From Deltaproteobacteria bacterium (GTDB lineage: Bacteria > JAUYMQ01), in contig JAUYMQ010000329.1 of the NCBI GenBank assembly GCA_030698575.1, forward strand, positions 1-6,620: DNA of 6,620 nt, written 5' to 3'. Each line of letters begins with the position of its first letter. The stretch's first letter is position 1. The position numbers were made by a program, and so were the translations under genes. Below, one piece after another: positions 5,733 through 6,620 of the stretch. The notes beneath the pieces are model-generated. The model did no database searches. It was not told the DNA's origin and saw only the letters and a list, made by a program, of their open reading frames with translations.

Positions 5733-6167
5733 ATGCCTAGACCTAGCGAGATATTGGATTTGATCCTCAAGGGTCAGGGAACGCCGCCGCCCTTCGTGCA
5801 CGCGCTGCGCTTCCCCAAAATCGAAGGGTGGGAGCCCGGTCACGTCTGGGCGAAGTGGGAGGTCGACCGCGACTTCTTCCACCTTTTCGGCGCGGTCTTC
5901 GGCGGCTATCTTGCCGCGCTTGCGGATCAATTCGTCGGGCTCGCAATGCTTTCAACACTGGACGAAGGCGAGCGCTTCACGACTTCCGATCTGCGATATT
6001 CGTTTTTTCGCCCCGTGACCGGCGGCACGCTCACGATCGATGCCCGGGTCGTCCACCGCGGGCGCCGCATGGGGCACGTCGAGGCGATTTTCACCACCGC
6101 GGACGGCAAGGTCGCCGGCAAGGCGACCGCCACCCAGGTGATCATCCCCGTCCGCGAGGCGGACTAG
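5733..6167 (+). CDS. PaaI-like hotdog-fold thioesterase
   Basis: A 144-residue single-domain 4HBT/PaaI-type protein of normal family length, expected to hydrolyse acyl-CoA or aryl-CoA thioesters in the cytoplasm as a hotdog dimer or tetramer. The long hotdog helix is marked by HLFGAVFGGYLAALADQFVG (50-69). The later strands show LRYSFFRPVTGGTLTIDARVVHRGRR (87-112), HVEAIFTTADGKVAGKATAT (115-134) and a terminal QVIIPV. In typical PaaI enzymes the helix begins N-x-x-G-x-x-HGG and contains a catalytic Asp. Here the Asp is kept (D65) along with G53, G57 and G58, but the Asn position is His50 and the His before GG is Phe56. Substrate or mechanism may therefore differ, or the protein may bind a ligand without catalysis. 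The gene is alone on its strand, divergent from tetR across the inverted-repeat element and convergent with the HxlR regulator. Family call strong, substrate unknown. Confidence 0.88.
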   Translation: MPRPSEILDLILKGQGTPPPFVHALRFPKIEGWEPGHVWAKWEVDRDFFHLFGAVFGGYLAALADQFVGLAMLSTLDEGERFTTSDLRYSFFRPVTGGTLTIDARVVHRGRRMGHVEAIFTTADGKVAGKATATQVIIPVREAD

Positions 6168-6177
6168 GCCCGGGCGG

Positions 6178-6519
6178 CTACACGCGCGTCCTGCGCGGGC
6201 GGGCCGCCCATGATTTTGCCCACTTGTGCAGCGGCGCCAGTGCCAGCAGCAAGCCACGCCCTTCCCGCGTCAGCACGTAGCCCCCTTCCTCGCGGAGTAC
6301 GACCACCCCCGCCTCCCGGAGTTCCGTCAGCCTCTGATTGAGAACGCTCGGCGACATCGCGTCACACCGATCGCGCAGATCCCGAAACGTCGGTGTCTCC
6401 TCGCGCAGCTCCCAGAGAATCCGGAGCGTCCAGCGGCGACCCAGGAGATCCAGAAGCGCCATGATCGGGCGCCCAGTTCGGGAGCCCCTGACGCGCTTTC
6501 CCGGTCGAGGCACGGCCAT
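6178..6519 (-). CDS. HxlR-family winged-helix transcriptional regulator
   Basis: A 113-residue DNA-binding protein of usual HxlR length. The winged helix spans about residues 18-97. PIMALLDLLGRRWTLRILWEL (18-38) is the hallmark opening of the family. FRDLRDRCDAMSPSVLNQRLTELREAGVV (45-73) gives the recognition helix, and LREEGGYVLTREGRGL (75-90) forms the wing. The family usually has a Cys just before the PIM/PVE segment that can sense oxidants or aldehydes. Here that position is Gly/Arg (TGRPIM), and the only Cys is C52 next to the recognition helix. AAGGGG, 5-6 nt before the ATG, supports the start. The gene is convergent with the thioesterase, with 10 bp between the two stop codons, so the two genes do not share a promoter and no regulatory link between them is shown. 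Its targets may lie beyond the right edge. Confidence 0.9.
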   Translation of the reverse strand: MAVPRPGKRVRGSRTGRPIMALLDLLGRRWTLRILWELREETPTFRDLRDRCDAMSPSVLNQRLTELREAGVVVLREEGGYVLTREGRGLLLALAPLHKWAKSWAARPRRTRV

Positions 6520-6620
6520 AACCGCCCCTTTTTCCTTCAGGCATTTCCCCCTGGCGCTACGGATTTCATAGTGCTAGGCTGTTGCTACTGAATCCGAAGC
6601 GGAGCTTAGGCTACAAGCGG
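6520..6620. other. Upstream region of the HxlR gene to the window end
   Basis: This stretch holds the 5' side of the HxlR gene. Reading the minus strand, TATGAA is a possible -10 box with a poor TTCAGT -35 box 16 bp before it; this is weak. No coding frame or repeat is convincing here. Confidence 0.25.

Noticed and set aside
5544-5930. A minus-strand open frame crossing the inverted-repeat element and the thioesterase start
   Set aside because: It overlaps the well-supported thioesterase gene in antisense and has no recognisable domain; its composition fits a shadow frame.

Overview
The window is about 6.6 kb of GC-rich (by eye) bacterial chromosome. It holds seven confident protein genes, one of them truncated at the left edge. 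I see no rRNA, tRNA, CRISPR array or transposase gene. The mix suggests an uncultured or environmental proteobacterium-like organism, perhaps of the former Deltaproteobacteria or Binatota type. That guess rests on the high GC, the secreted beta-propeller with its distinctive C-terminal module, and the carotenoid-oxygenase operon. It is inference only.

Left part (1-1882, + strand): the 3' end of a TPR-like helical repeat protein, a 179-bp gap with a possible hairpin and a weak promoter candidate, then a two-gene membrane operon. That operon is a short NfeD-family protein followed by a QmcA-type stomatin/SPFH protein, the same pairing as E. coli ybbJ-qmcA, probably acting together in membrane microdomain organisation.

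Centre (1919-3178, - strand): a secreted protein of 419 aa with a signal peptide, about five WD40/YVTN-like blades, and a Trp/Cys-rich C-terminal module that I cannot assign to a named family. It is convergent with qmcA.

Right centre (3276-5483, - strand): a self-contained operon. A promoter with TTGACA at -35 and 17-bp spacing is overlaid by a palindromic operator array. It drives a TetR/AcrR-family repressor that appears to be leaderless. Twelve bases after the repressor comes a carotenoid cleavage oxygenase with all four iron-binding histidines, and then a rho-independent terminator. The layout suggests an autoregulated repressor controlling cleavage of a carotenoid-, apocarotenoid- or stilbene-like substrate.

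Right end (5520-6620): an 88-bp imperfect inverted-repeat element with 23-bp arms that looks like a REP/MITE-type insertion, a + strand PaaI-like hotdog thioesterase with unusual active-site substitutions, and a convergent HxlR-family winged-helix regulator on the - strand. I found no wholly new multi-gene system. The points most worth a second look are the operator/leaderless arrangement of the TetR-oxygenase operon, the inverted-repeat element, the C-terminal module of the secreted propeller and the altered thioesterase motif.
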